Assembly (NCBI RefSeq): GCF_016342275.1
Contig: NZ_JAEIOT010000005.1
Coordinates: 1-64,000, forward strand
Source of the DNA: Corynebacterium marambiense
GTDB taxonomy: Bacteria; Actinomycetota; Actinomycetes; Mycobacteriales; Mycobacteriaceae
DNA length: 64,000 nucleotides
Direction: 5' to 3'
Shown here: positions 17,793-28,428 of the stretch, piece after piece
How the letters are laid out: every line of letters begins with the position of its first letter
Numbering within the stretch: the stretch's first letter is position 1
Notes under the pieces: model-generated
What the model was told of the DNA's origin: nothing
The model's input: the letters and a program-made list of their open reading frames with translations, nothing else
Database searches by the model: none
Program-made: the position numbers and the translations under genes

Positions 17793-19744
17793 CTATCCTC
17801 CCCCGAAGGGTCCGTTCCCAGCAGCAACCGGAACGGAAGCATCTTCACCATGACCTCAGCCCATTCCTCCGCCGGATCCGACAACCGGGTCACGGCACCC
17901 CCGGCGCCGTAGGTCAGCGTCCTGCCGGTCACCACGACGGTGCGGATCAGCACCGACAGATCCACATCACCGGTAGCGGAGAACCAGCCCATGCACCCTG
18001 AGTAGACACCGCGGGGCGTCTTCTCGAGTTCCGCGAGGATGTCCATGCTGCGCTGCTTCGGGGCGCCCGTCATCGACCCGGGGGGAAAGGCCGCGAGCGC
18101 GGCGTCGATGCCGTGCACTGTGACCGGGAGCCGACCCGCCACGGTGGAAATCATCTGGTGCACCCGGTCGAAGGTGTGGACGGCGCACAGCTCCGAGACA
18201 GTCACGGATCCAGGTATGCAGCTGCGGGCCAGATCATTGCGCAGCAGATCGACGATCATCATGTTCTCCGCGCGGTCCTTGACGCTTGAGGCAAGTTCCT
18301 CGATCAGTGCGGCGTCCCGCCCGGGACTCGAGCCTCTCGGACGGGTCCCCTTGATTGGTGACGCGGTGACGGTGCCCGCGGTCACCGTCACGAACCGCTC
18401 CGGGGAGACCGACAGCACCGACCGCCCCGGGGTGATGAACAACCCGGCGCGGGGAGCTGCGGCGAGTCGCCGGAGCCGGAGAAACAGAGTGAACGGATCC
18501 GGGTCCTCCGCCAACTCTGCGGTGGCGCGGGTCGTCAGGCACAATTCGTAGGATTCGCCAACCTCGATGTACCGCCTGCACCGCTCCACGAGGTCCTGGT
18601 AGGCCGCCGCGTCGTGCCGGAGCTCGATCGAACCCGAGAGTCTGGGGGCCACCGGGACCGCTGTGGGGGAAGTCGGCTTCCCGCGAGGTAAGAGCGCCAA
18701 GGCTTCGTCATCCGACAGGTCGGCGGGAAACGTGAGAAGGCCGCCGGCGGGACCGCACTGGTAGATGACGTCTGGGACGAGCAGCCGTTCGCCCGAGTCG
18801 ATCTGCGCCGGTGTCGCTCCATCCCACCCGCCGGACGCCTCGTAGGTAAGGACTCCGAGCGCGCCGGGCACGAGGTCCGGCTGGGCCGGTGCGCTGTCCG
18901 GCGTCAGCTGGCCTGCGGGGATGTCCGCCGGATGGACCAGGTCACGGCCGACGGCGACGATTCCAGTGGTCCGTGGACGGTCCGACGGTTGTGGGTGCTC
19001 TGCGGCGTCGACGCCTGCTGGACCGGTTTCGGAGGCGGCGTCGTCAAGCCAGATCAGCGTCGGGTACCGGTCCCGCCAGACGCCTGCGACCTCGAGTGCC
19101 GCGGGTGGATCTGGGACCGGTATTCGCCGCCACTGACGCACGCCGTCGGCCCCGCGTGATCTGGTGTACCGGAGCGCCTCCTCGATCATGTTCCGCAGGA
19201 GCCTGTCGCCGTGGTGCGTTCCGATGGACTCGGGATGGAACTGGACGCCCCACTGGGGGGCGTCCGTGCGCCTCAGGGCCATGATTGTGCCGTCGTCCGC
19301 CCGCGCGAGAACGTCGATGTTCGGCGTCGGGTCGGTGACGTCCAATGAGTGGTAGCGTACAACCTCCATGGGGGAGGGGACACCGCTGAAGATCCCGGTG
19401 CCGTCATGGGTAACCCTGCTCGCGAGTCCGTGGCGTGGATGGCGGGCGCGGTTGACGGTTGCGCCCGCAGCCAAGGCGATGGCCTGATGCCCGAGGCAGA
19501 TGCCGATCACCGGTACCTGATCCTGCGCGATCGCGGCGGCGGAGAAACCGAGATCCTCGGGGGAGTGCGGCGACCCGGGGCCGGGGGAGATGACGACCAC
19601 ATCCGCGGAGCTCAGGAGCTCGGGGGTGACCCGGGGGGAGTTGTTCGGGAGGATTCGGGGGGTTGTTCCGGCCGCACGGTGAATCAAGTCGCCGAGCAGA
19701 TGGGTGAAGGAATCGTGGTTGTCTATCAGCAGAATTGTTGTCAC
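17789..19744 (-). CDS. pabAB: Fused aminodeoxychorismate synthase (glutamine amidotransferase + chorismate-binding)
   Basis: The predicted product has 651 residues. An N-terminal class I amidotransferase (about 1-190: LLIDNHDSFTHLL, PGPGSPHSPEDLG, nucleophile in GICLGHQAI, QFHPESIG) is joined to a PabB/TrpE-type chorismate domain (about 280-645: YELCLTTRATAE, SPERFV, SPIKGTRPRG, DLLRNDLARSC, PPGSMTGAPK). It would use glutamine and chorismate to make 4-amino-4-deoxychorismate. GTG 19744 matches the usual start just before TTILLIDNHDSF; the open frame extends to 19966, but the extra residues have no homology pattern. The downstream lyase PabC completes the step. Confidence 0.93.
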   Translation of the reverse strand: MTTILLIDNHDSFTHLLGDLIHRAAGTTPRILPNNSPRVTPELLSSADVVVISPGPGSPHSPEDLGFSAAAIAQDQVPVIGICLGHQAIALAAGATVNRARHPRHGLASRVTHDGTGIFSGVPSPMEVVRYHSLDVTDPTPNIDVLARADDGTIMALRRTDAPQWGVQFHPESIGTHHGDRLLRNMIEEALRYTRSRGADGVRQWRRIPVPDPPAALEVAGVWRDRYPTLIWLDDAASETGPAGVDAAEHPQPSDRPRTTGIVAVGRDLVHPADIPAGQLTPDSAPAQPDLVPGALGVLTYEASGGWDGATPAQIDSGERLLVPDVIYQCGPAGGLLTFPADLSDDEALALLPRGKPTSPTAVPVAPRLSGSIELRHDAAAYQDLVERCRRYIEVGESYELCLTTRATAELAEDPDPFTLFLRLRRLAAAPRAGLFITPGRSVLSVSPERFVTVTAGTVTASPIKGTRPRGSSPGRDAALIEELASSVKDRAENMMIVDLLRNDLARSCIPGSVTVSELCAVHTFDRVHQMISTVAGRLPVTVHGIDAALAAFPPGSMTGAPKQRSMDILAELEKTPRGVYSGCMGWFSATGDVDLSVLIRTVVVTGRTLTYGAGGAVTRLSDPAEEWAEVMVKMLPFRLLLGTDPSGEDR

Positions 19745-19939
19745 AGTCAGGTCCGGGAGGTTGAGGGGGAGGCCGCAGGCTGTGTTCGGCGGGCGGTCCA
19801 TCGGGCGCGGGGATGCCACCGAATCACGTTCGGTCCTGCAGGAAGTCCGGTTGCCCACAGGTGCGTGCCGGTGCCATTGTATCCGTGGCACAGCATTCCT
19901 CTTGCCCGGTTGGACGGGAGGGCGTGTGACATTCCCTGA

Positions 19940-19951
19940 CCGTACGTACGG
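19940..19951. promoter_or_regulatory. 12-bp palindrome upstream of purine permease
   Basis: A perfect palindrome CCGTACGTACGG lies 17 nt before the permease ATG. Its position over the expected start or ribosome-site region suggests an operator, but no regulator is identified. Confidence 0.35.
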
Positions 19952-19968
19952 AAAGACACCCCACACTC

Positions 19969-21456
19969 ATGACCGAGAGCAACGGCGGCGCTCCCGCTGC
20001 CGCGCCGACGACACACCAGCCCGACGGCGCACTCGACCGTTTCTTCCACATCAGCGCCCGCGGTTCCTCCGTGGGCACCGAGATCCGGGCCGGCGTGGTC
20101 ACCTTCTTCGCCATGGCCTACATCATCATCCTCAACCCGCTGATTATCGGCACCACCGCCGACATCAACGGTGCCACCCTGGGTATCCCGCAGGTCGCGG
20201 CCGTCACGGCGCTTGCTGCGGGCGTGATGACCATCGCCTTCGGTGTGATCGCCCGGTACCCCTTCGGCATCGCCACGGGACTCGGGATCAACACGCTCGT
20301 CGCGGTGACCCTGGTGGCCACCGAGGGACTGACCTGGCCAGAGGCCATGGGACTCGTGGTCATCGACGGCATCATCATCGTTATCCTCGCGGTGTCCGGC
20401 TTCCGGGTCGCCGTGTTCGAGGCCATCCCCCACTCCCTGAAGGCCGCGATGGGCGTCGGTATCGGCCTGTTCATCGCGCTCATCGGACTCGTCGACGCCG
20501 GTTTCGTGCGTCGCATCCCCGATGCCGCAGGTACCACGGTCCCGGTTGGTCTCGGCATCAACGGCTCGATCGGCTCCTGGCCGACGTTCGTCTTTTGTGC
20601 AGGGCTCATCATCTGCGGAATCCTTGTCACCCGCAGGGTCCGCGGCGGACTGTTCATCGGTATCGTCGCCTCGACGATCATCGCCATGATCGTCGAGGCA
20701 CTCACCGACTCCGGCCCCTCCTTCGTCGACGGAAAGCCGGTTCCCACCGGCTGGTCCCTGGCCGTGCCCAAGCTCCCCGACACCGTCGGTGGAGTACCGG
20801 ACCTGTCGCTCGTCGGCGCAGTCGACCTCATCGGTGCCTTCAGCCGTATCGGTGTGCTCGCGGCGTCACTGCTCGTCTTCACCCTCGTACTGGCGAACTT
20901 CTTCGACGCCATGGGAACCATGACCGCGCTGGGCAAACAGGGGCGCCTCGTCGATGAGAACGGTAACCTCCCAGACATGAAGCGCGCCCTGATCGTCGAA
21001 GGCGCAGGCGCGATCGTTGGCGGTGGAGTCTCTGCGTCGTCGAACACGGTCTACATCGATTCCGCCGCCGGTATCGCCGACGGCGCACGCACCGGTCTCG
21101 CGAACGTCGTCACCGGTGTTCTGTTCCTCGCCGCGATGTTCCTCACCCCGCTGTACGAGGTCGTCCCGATCGAGGCCGCAGCGCCCGTGCTCGTCGTCGT
21201 CGGTGCGATGATGATGGGGCAGGTCGTGGACATCGACTTCACGAAGTTCCACATCGCACTTCCCGCGTTCCTCACCATCGTGATCATGCCGTTCACCTAC
21301 TCGATCGCCAACGGCATCGGCGTCGGCTTCATCGCCTACGTGCTGATGGCGCTGGCCGGCGGCCAGGCGAAGAAGGTCCACTGGCTGCTGTGGCTGATCT
21401 CCGCGCTGTTCATGGTGTACTTCACCATCGACCCGGTGATGCACGCCATCGCGTAG
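19969..21456 (+). CDS. NCS2-family purine permease (guanine/hypoxanthine type)
   Basis: The predicted product has 495 residues with about 12-14 membrane segments. Family signatures include RAGVVTFFAMAYIIILNP, TGLGINTLVA, a substrate-site ANFFDAMGTMTALG segment (about 305-318), and GGGVSASSNTVYIDSAAGIADGARTG. This is the AzgA/PbuG-like branch, which imports purine bases with protons. The related uracil/xanthine branch is less likely given ANFFDAMGT. It is transcribed alone, divergently from pabAB, with a possible operator palindrome just upstream. Exact substrate cannot be read from sequence. Confidence 0.9.
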   Translation: MTESNGGAPAAAPTTHQPDGALDRFFHISARGSSVGTEIRAGVVTFFAMAYIIILNPLIIGTTADINGATLGIPQVAAVTALAAGVMTIAFGVIARYPFGIATGLGINTLVAVTLVATEGLTWPEAMGLVVIDGIIIVILAVSGFRVAVFEAIPHSLKAAMGVGIGLFIALIGLVDAGFVRRIPDAAGTTVPVGLGINGSIGSWPTFVFCAGLIICGILVTRRVRGGLFIGIVASTIIAMIVEALTDSGPSFVDGKPVPTGWSLAVPKLPDTVGGVPDLSLVGAVDLIGAFSRIGVLAASLLVFTLVLANFFDAMGTMTALGKQGRLVDENGNLPDMKRALIVEGAGAIVGGGVSASSNTVYIDSAAGIADGARTGLANVVTGVLFLAAMFLTPLYEVVPIEAAAPVLVVVGAMMMGQVVDIDFTKFHIALPAFLTIVIMPFTYSIANGIGVGFIAYVLMALAGGQAKKVHWLLWLISALFMVYFTIDPVMHAIA

Positions 21457-21561
21457 TTCCCCGGACCACGATCCGGCGGCGCCTGCCCCGATACCGCTTT
21501 CACGCGGGCGGGACCGGCGCCGTTCGTGTGTCCCGCCAGGACCGTGTCCTACGATGGCAGC

Positions 21562-22413
21562 GTGTTGCGCATACCCGTCACCTCAGCCGATGATTCCCGT
21601 CTCCGTGACTACCGGGATCTCAACCACTCCGACAACCGGCCTGATCTTCCAGGCGGTAAAGGACTGGTGATCGCCGAAGGACCGCTGGTCGTCGGCAGGC
21701 TCCTCGCCTCCCGGTTCCCGGTGCGTTCCATCGTCGGATTCGGCAACCGGCTCGACGAGTTCCTCGCGGACCCGGAGATGACAAGGCTGGTCGGGGCCGC
21801 CGACATTCCCGTCTATGAGGTGGAGCGACGGACGCTCGCCGAGACCGTGGGCTTCGACATGCACCGTGGGCTGCTGGCCGCGGCTGACCGGGTTCCGGGC
21901 ATGAGTGTCGGTGCCGCGATCGAGGGCGCCCGCACCATCGCGGTGCTCGAGGGCGTCGGTGACCATGAGAACATAGGCTCGCTGTTCCGCAACGCCGCGG
22001 GACTGGGCGTGGATGCTGTGCTCTTCGGTGCCGGGTGCGCCGATCCGCTGTACCGCAGGGCCGTCCGGGTCTCCATGGGGCACGTCCTCAGGACACCGTT
22101 CGCGCATCTGCCCGGCACGCCGACGACGTGGCAGCGGGGACTGGCGGACCTGCGGGCCGACGGGTTCACCCTGCTGTCCCTGACCCCGGACCCGCGGGCC
22201 GTGCATCTCGCCGACGCCGTCACCCGCCCTGACGGCGATCCCGTGGACAGGTTGGCGTTCCTCGTCGGCGCGGAAGGGCCGGGACTCTCCGAACACGCCA
22301 TGCGGGCGACCGATGTCCGGGCGCGCATACCGATGGCCCCCGGGACCGATTCCCTCAACCTGGCCACTGCCGCGGCCGTGGCGTTCTACGAGCGGCAGCG
22401 CAGCCTGCGCTGA
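21562..22413 (+). CDS. SpoU/TrmH-family RNA 2'-O-methyltransferase
   Basis: The predicted product has 283 residues. An N-terminal substrate-binding domain (about 1-115: GLVIAEGPLVVGRLLAS) precedes a SPOUT methyltransferase domain with VLEGVGDHENIGSLFRNAAGLGVDAVLF (motif 1), FLVGAEGPGLSEHAM (motif 2) and MAPGTDSLNLATAAAVAFY (motif 3), which form the trefoil-knot AdoMet site. It likely 2'-O-methylates rRNA or tRNA. The GTG start at 21562 is chosen because a -10 TACGAT (21550-21555) ends 6 nt before it, giving a leaderless message. The longer frame from 21526 would begin upstream of the promoter. Confidence 0.9.
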   Translation: MLRIPVTSADDSRLRDYRDLNHSDNRPDLPGGKGLVIAEGPLVVGRLLASRFPVRSIVGFGNRLDEFLADPEMTRLVGAADIPVYEVERRTLAETVGFDMHRGLLAAADRVPGMSVGAAIEGARTIAVLEGVGDHENIGSLFRNAAGLGVDAVLFGAGCADPLYRRAVRVSMGHVLRTPFAHLPGTPTTWQRGLADLRADGFTLLSLTPDPRAVHLADAVTRPDGDPVDRLAFLVGAEGPGLSEHAMRATDVRARIPMAPGTDSLNLATAAAVAFYERQRSLR

Positions 22414-22469
22414 GGGACACCACCGACTGTTCCATCCGGTGCAGAGGACGGGCGTTCCGCGTCGGAGTG

Positions 22470-23357
22470 TCAGGGGCGGTCGGTGTGCCGTAGCTTCTGC
22501 CCGATGGTCGCCCTCAGGGCCCGTCCACGGCGCGCCACGATCCGCCCGATCCGCCGCGCCGCCGCGGCACTGGCCTCCGCCAGTCGACGGAACTCGTCGC
22601 CGTCCCCGTCGCCATCGTGGGTCTCGTAGTCGTCGTATCCCGGATCTCGTACGGAGATGCCGAGTCTCGATGAAGCCCGGCCGACGACGGTGTCGAGGTC
22701 CGGGGTCGCACGATGTCCAGATTCGTTGAGGAACCGCGGCTCCGGACGGCCGTCAACCGCGAACGCCGTCACGTGGAGGTCTGGACCGTCTACCGCTATA
22801 TCGAAGCCCAACCATGCCCGCTGGGCCGCAGGGACCAAGTCCACTGGGTGGAACGGGAGATCTATGCCGGTGCCGCTCCCGTCGTCGTGGTCGCCAGCCC
22901 AGAAGGGGAGTTCGAAGGGATCGGGGAGACCGATGTCCTCGTAGAGCCGGTCCCGACGGGCGCACAAAGATCGGATGACCTCACCCTCGCGGAAGTGGGC
23001 GATTCCGCCGAAATCCGTTCCGGTATCCGTCGCAAAGACGTAGACGTCGTTCGCGGGTAGGGACGTGAGGAGACGGGGATCGAGTTCGGAGAGCCGGTGG
23101 GCATCCTCGATCACCGTCTGGACCAGCGTTATCCCCGGGTAGCCGGCGATATAGTACTCGCCGGCTGATGCCGGGACGCTACGGTTCAACGCGAACTGTC
23201 CGATTGGCGTGATCGGCCATGCTGGGTTGAGTTGGGCGAGATACTTGCGGCCGAATCCACGGTCGGAGCGCGGTTCGCTGGCGATGACCGCGGCCGGGTC
23301 CGCCGCGGTGACGAACCAGATCGTGACGACGGCACCGCTGTTCGCGGGAGTGCTCAC
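22470..23357 (-). CDS. DUF6928 family protein, unknown function
   Basis: The predicted product has 295 residues. The N-terminal half (VTIWFVTAADPAAVIASEPRSDRGFGRKYLAQLNPAWPITPIGQF) matches my recollection of the actinobacterial DUF6928 family. No catalytic motif or membrane segment is visible. The last 40 residues are basic (ARRIGRIVARRGRALRATIG). GTG 23357 is chosen as start because homology begins just after it, with a GAGGAATTG ribosome site a little upstream; the frame stays open to 23603 but that part overlaps sepH. It begins 7 nt after the sepH stop, so the two probably share a transcript. Function unknown. Confidence 0.75.
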   Translation of the reverse strand: MSTPANSGAVVTIWFVTAADPAAVIASEPRSDRGFGRKYLAQLNPAWPITPIGQFALNRSVPASAGEYYIAGYPGITLVQTVIEDAHRLSELDPRLLTSLPANDVYVFATDTGTDFGGIAHFREGEVIRSLCARRDRLYEDIGLPDPFELPFWAGDHDDGSGTGIDLPFHPVDLVPAAQRAWLGFDIAVDGPDLHVTAFAVDGRPEPRFLNESGHRATPDLDTVVGRASSRLGISVRDPGYDDYETHDGDGDGDEFRRLAEASAAAARRIGRIVARRGRALRATIGQKLRHTDRP

Positions 23358-23364
23358 AGTGTGT

Positions 23365-24327
23365 TCAATTCCTCGGTCGTTTTGTATTGGTACGAACCCC
23401 CAACAGGACATCCTCCCAGTGCGGGGTGATCGCCCTGCGGCGAGGTCGCCGCTGCGGATCCTCGTCGGGGTGCCGGAGGAACCCCTCATCGTCTCCGCCA
23501 GGATGCCGGGTATCGGTCTGCGGTTGAGCGTTCCCCTCCCTCCGATCGGTCGATCCGGGGCTGGATTCCTCGGGTGAGGGGCCCCGGTCACCGTGGTTGT
23601 CATTGTTCGGTTCGCGGACGGGGCTCAGTGTGCGGGTGGGGCGTCCGAAGTTCGGGTCGAGAAGCGCCGCTGCGACGGAGTTCCGGGCCACCGCCGTCGC
23701 GTTGCTAATTCCCTGGCGGTGGTAGGACCACTCCGCGGTGGTGCGGGTCTGTCCCTCGAGCCAGGTCACCAGGATGACCCACTGACCGCCGGGCTCGCGG
23801 TAGGCGTCCCACTCACTGCTGCCGAGATCGTTGCCGCGGGCCGCGAGTGCCGTCGCGAGGACCTCCCACAGTGTCAGGGGGGCCGGTCCGTCGTCGCGGA
23901 CGGGATGAGCCTGCTTCGCCATGTCTGCGATGCGACCGCGTTCAAGGAGGACCGGGTGTGCGAAAGGCTCGATACGGCTCTCCGGGACTCCGCACTCCGC
24001 AGCCAGCTCAGTGGCGTTTGCTCCGCCTCTGATCCGGGCCTGGATGTCCCGTGGGCTCATCGTCAACGGGGCAGACAAGCGGGGATCCGGTTCGCGGGTG
24101 GTGCGGGGGGCTGGGTCCTTCTCCTCCCCGACGGGGGGATGACCACCCTGTCGCTTAGCGTCAGTCACGCCGACGCCACCATGACCCCCGGTGATCGCGT
24201 TGCGGAGAGCATCGTCGACGACTAGGAAGAACTGTTCACCGCCGCTGACATCCAGACCGGGGTCGGCGAGGCGGAGCACCAGCGACCCGGGTGTTGACTC
24301 CTCGGGTACGACGTTGAGCTCCCGCAT
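23365..24327 (-). CDS. sepH: SepH-type septation protein (DUF3071)
   Basis: The predicted product has 320 residues. The N-terminal domain (MRELNVVPEESTPGSLVLRL and DGGEQFFLVVDDALR-like segment, about 1-110) includes SPRDIQARIRGGANATELAAECG, a helix-turn-helix-like element. A SEWDAYREPGGQWVILVTWLEGQTRTTAEWSYHRQG block and a long disordered Pro/Arg/Asp-rich tail follow. In actinobacteria SepH stimulates FtsZ assembly at the division site. The start is the ATG preceded by AGGGAG; upstream codons in frame to 24390 lack a ribosome site. It lies next to serC as in mycobacteria. The identification is by motif recall, fairly secure. Confidence 0.87.
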   Translation of the reverse strand: MRELNVVPEESTPGSLVLRLADPGLDVSGGEQFFLVVDDALRNAITGGHGGVGVTDAKRQGGHPPVGEEKDPAPRTTREPDPRLSAPLTMSPRDIQARIRGGANATELAAECGVPESRIEPFAHPVLLERGRIADMAKQAHPVRDDGPAPLTLWEVLATALAARGNDLGSSEWDAYREPGGQWVILVTWLEGQTRTTAEWSYHRQGISNATAVARNSVAAALLDPNFGRPTRTLSPVREPNNDNHGDRGPSPEESSPGSTDRREGNAQPQTDTRHPGGDDEGFLRHPDEDPQRRPRRRAITPHWEDVLLGVRTNTKRPRN

Positions 24328-24398
24328 GCGATCTCCCTGTGTGCTCTGATGGAACCGGACGGGCCGGAGAAGCTCCGACTCTGATCCCACTCTAACGC

Positions 24399-24445
24399 AC
24401 GCACCACCGCGGTACCGGGCAGAAGCGCCGGTCGCGGTGGTGCGT
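24399..24445. terminator. Hairpin after serC
   Basis: The stem pairs ACGCACCACCGCGGTACCGG (24399-24418) with CCGGTCGCGGTGGTGCGT (24428-24445). It lies between the serC stop and sepH start on the minus strand. There is no strong U-tract, so it may only partly terminate. Confidence 0.55.
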
Positions 24446-24482
24446 GTTTGTGGTGCAGTTTCGAGTATGCGGAGCGGGGCGG

Positions 24483-26492
<2,010 letters not shown>

Positions 26493-27788
26493 GTGGCAAC
26501 TGACAACAAGGACAAGGCCGTACTTCACTACCCCGGTGGTGAGTTCGAGATGGACATTAAGCGTGCTTCCGAAGGTCAGGACGGCATCGTCCTGGGCAAG
26601 ATGCTCGCCGAGACCGGACTCGTCACCTACGACCCGGGCTATGTCAGCACCGGCTCCACGGAGTCCGCTATCACCTTTATCGACGGTGATAAGGGCATTC
26701 TGCGTTACCGCGGTTATGCCATCGAGGACCTCGCGGAGAAGGCAACTTTCAACGAAGTGTCCTACCTGCTGATCCACGGTGAGCTGCCGACGCAGGCGCA
26801 GTTGGAGAAGTTCAACGCGGATATTCGACACCACACCCTCATCGACGAGGACTTTAAGAGCCAGTTCCGGGTTTTCCCCCGTGACGCGCACCCTATGTCG
26901 GTTCTGGCGTCCTCTCTCAACATTCTCTCGACCTACTACCAGGACTCCCTGGATCCGCTGGATTCGGAGCACCGTGACAAGGCCACGGTCCGTCTGATGG
27001 CTAAGGTTCCGATGCTGGCTGCGATGGCGCACCGAGCCCGGCACGGTGAACCGTGGATGTACCCGGACAACAAGCTCAATGCCCGTGAGAACTTCCTCCG
27101 AATGATGTTTGGCTTCCCGACCGAGGATTACGAGGTCGACCCGGTCATGTCCAAGGCTTTGGATCAGTTGCTCATTCTGCACGCAGATCACGAGCAGAAT
27201 TGCTCCACTTCGACCGTGCGTATGGTCGCGTCCGCGCAGGCGAATATGTTCGTCTCCATCGCCGCGGGTATCAATGCGCTGTCCGGTCCGCTCCACGGCG
27301 GCGCTAACCAGGCTGTTCTCGAGATGCTTGACGAGATCAAGGCCAACGGTGGCGACGCGACCGACTTCATGACCCGTGTCAAGAACAAGGAAGCCGGTGT
27401 CCGACTCATGGGCTTCGGTCACCGTGTCTACAAGAACTACGACCCGCGTGCGGCGATCATCAAGTCGACCGCGCACGAGGTGCTGGAGAAGATGGGCGGC
27501 GACGAGCTGCTCGATCTCGCCCTGAACCTGGAGGAGATCGCTCTCGCGGACGACTACTTCATCTCCCGCAAGCTGTACCCGAACGTCGACTTCTACACGG
27601 GTCTCATCTACCGTGCGATGGGCTTCCCCACGGACTTCTTCACGGTGCTCTTCGCCATGGGCCGTCTGCCGGGCTGGATCGCCCAGTACCGCGAGCTCAT
27701 CGAGAACCCCGCTTCGAAGATCTACCGTCCGCGCCAGGTCTACACCGGCGAGACCTTGCGCGACTTCGTGCCGCGCCCGGAGCGTTAA
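26493..27788 (+). CDS. gltA: Citrate synthase
   Basis: The predicted product has 431 residues, as in corynebacterial GltA. It condenses acetyl-CoA and oxaloacetate in the TCA cycle. LHADHEQNCSTSTVRM and GPLHGGANQAV carry the catalytic histidines, and GFGHRVYKNYDPR precedes the catalytic aspartate region. The N-terminus GEFEMDI is typical of the hexameric type. GTG 26493 has GAAAGG 6 nt upstream and gives the expected VATDNKDKAVLHYPGG start; the in-frame ATG at 26439 lacks support. A strong hairpin follows. Codon use shows many CGT, GGT and CTG codons, consistent with high expression. Confidence 0.96.
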   Translation: MATDNKDKAVLHYPGGEFEMDIKRASEGQDGIVLGKMLAETGLVTYDPGYVSTGSTESAITFIDGDKGILRYRGYAIEDLAEKATFNEVSYLLIHGELPTQAQLEKFNADIRHHTLIDEDFKSQFRVFPRDAHPMSVLASSLNILSTYYQDSLDPLDSEHRDKATVRLMAKVPMLAAMAHRARHGEPWMYPDNKLNARENFLRMMFGFPTEDYEVDPVMSKALDQLLILHADHEQNCSTSTVRMVASAQANMFVSIAAGINALSGPLHGGANQAVLEMLDEIKANGGDATDFMTRVKNKEAGVRLMGFGHRVYKNYDPRAAIIKSTAHEVLEKMGGDELLDLALNLEEIALADDYFISRKLYPNVDFYTGLIYRAMGFPTDFFTVLFAMGRLPGWIAQYRELIENPASKIYRPRQVYTGETLRDFVPRPER

Positions 27789-27813
27789 TCACCGCGCTGA
27801 TTCCGGTGGAAGT

Positions 27814-27837
27814 ACCCGCGGTTTTCCGCGGGTTTTT
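27814..27837 (+). terminator. gltA intrinsic terminator
   Basis: A perfect 8-bp stem ACCCGCGG / CCGCGGGT with a TTTT loop is followed by a T-run. Confidence 0.9.
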
Positions 27838-27985
27838 CCCTGTCCGGCATCCCCCCCAGATTTCTTTAGGGCGAGAAAACCCACGTAAGGTGGCTTTCGG
27901 CATCGTGACGACAGCCCTTGAATCTGATGGTTCGGGTCCATTGTCGCGACACCGCACATTACGTCTAAAGCCCAAAGGAGCGTTC

Positions 27986-28345
27986 ATGGACAAGCCCACG
28001 ATTGAAGCACAGACTGGCCCCGCCCCGGAGGACATCGTCGTCGTCGACCTCATCGAAGGTGACGGCCCCGAGGCACAGCCGAACGGACTGGTGGAGGTGC
28101 ACTACGTCGGCGTCGACTTCGAGACGGGCGAGGAGTTCGACTCCTCGTGGGACCGTGGACAGACCATCGAGTTTCCCCTTCACCGTCTCATCGCCGGATG
28201 GCAGGAGGGGATTCCGGGCATGAAGGTCGGTGGTCGTCGCCAGCTGACCATCCCGCCGGAGGCTGCCTACGGTCCCGCCGGCGGTGGGCACCCCCTGTCC
28301 GGTCGCACCCTGGTCTTCGTGATCGACCTGATCAGCGTCGGCTGA
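27986..28345 (+). CDS. FKBP-type peptidyl-prolyl isomerase
   Basis: The predicted product has 119 residues, a single cytoplasmic FKBP domain with no signal peptide. Signatures are VEVHYVGVDFETGEEFDSSWDRGQ, IEFPLHRLIAGWQEGIPGMKVGGRRQLTIPPEAAYG and TLVFVIDLISV. It would accelerate prolyl cis-trans isomerisation during folding. AAAGGAG lies 5 nt before the ATG. It follows gltA beyond a terminator, a conserved corynebacterial neighbour pair. Confidence 0.93.
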   Translation: MDKPTIEAQTGPAPEDIVVVDLIEGDGPEAQPNGLVEVHYVGVDFETGEEFDSSWDRGQTIEFPLHRLIAGWQEGIPGMKVGGRRQLTIPPEAAYGPAGGGHPLSGRTLVFVIDLISVG

Positions 28346-28376
28346 CGGAAGTCACGCCGTTCCGCATACAACGGGG

Positions 28377-28412
28377 AAACCGCCGCCCGGCCGAATGGCC
28401 GGACGGCGGTTT
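28377..28412. terminator. Bidirectional terminator, FKBP / accDA
   Basis: The stem AAACCGCCGCCCGGCC / GGCCGGACGGCGGTTT has a 4-nt loop. Flanking A and T runs let it serve both convergent genes. Confidence 0.85.
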
Positions 28413-28428
28413 GTCGTTCACCCGGGTT

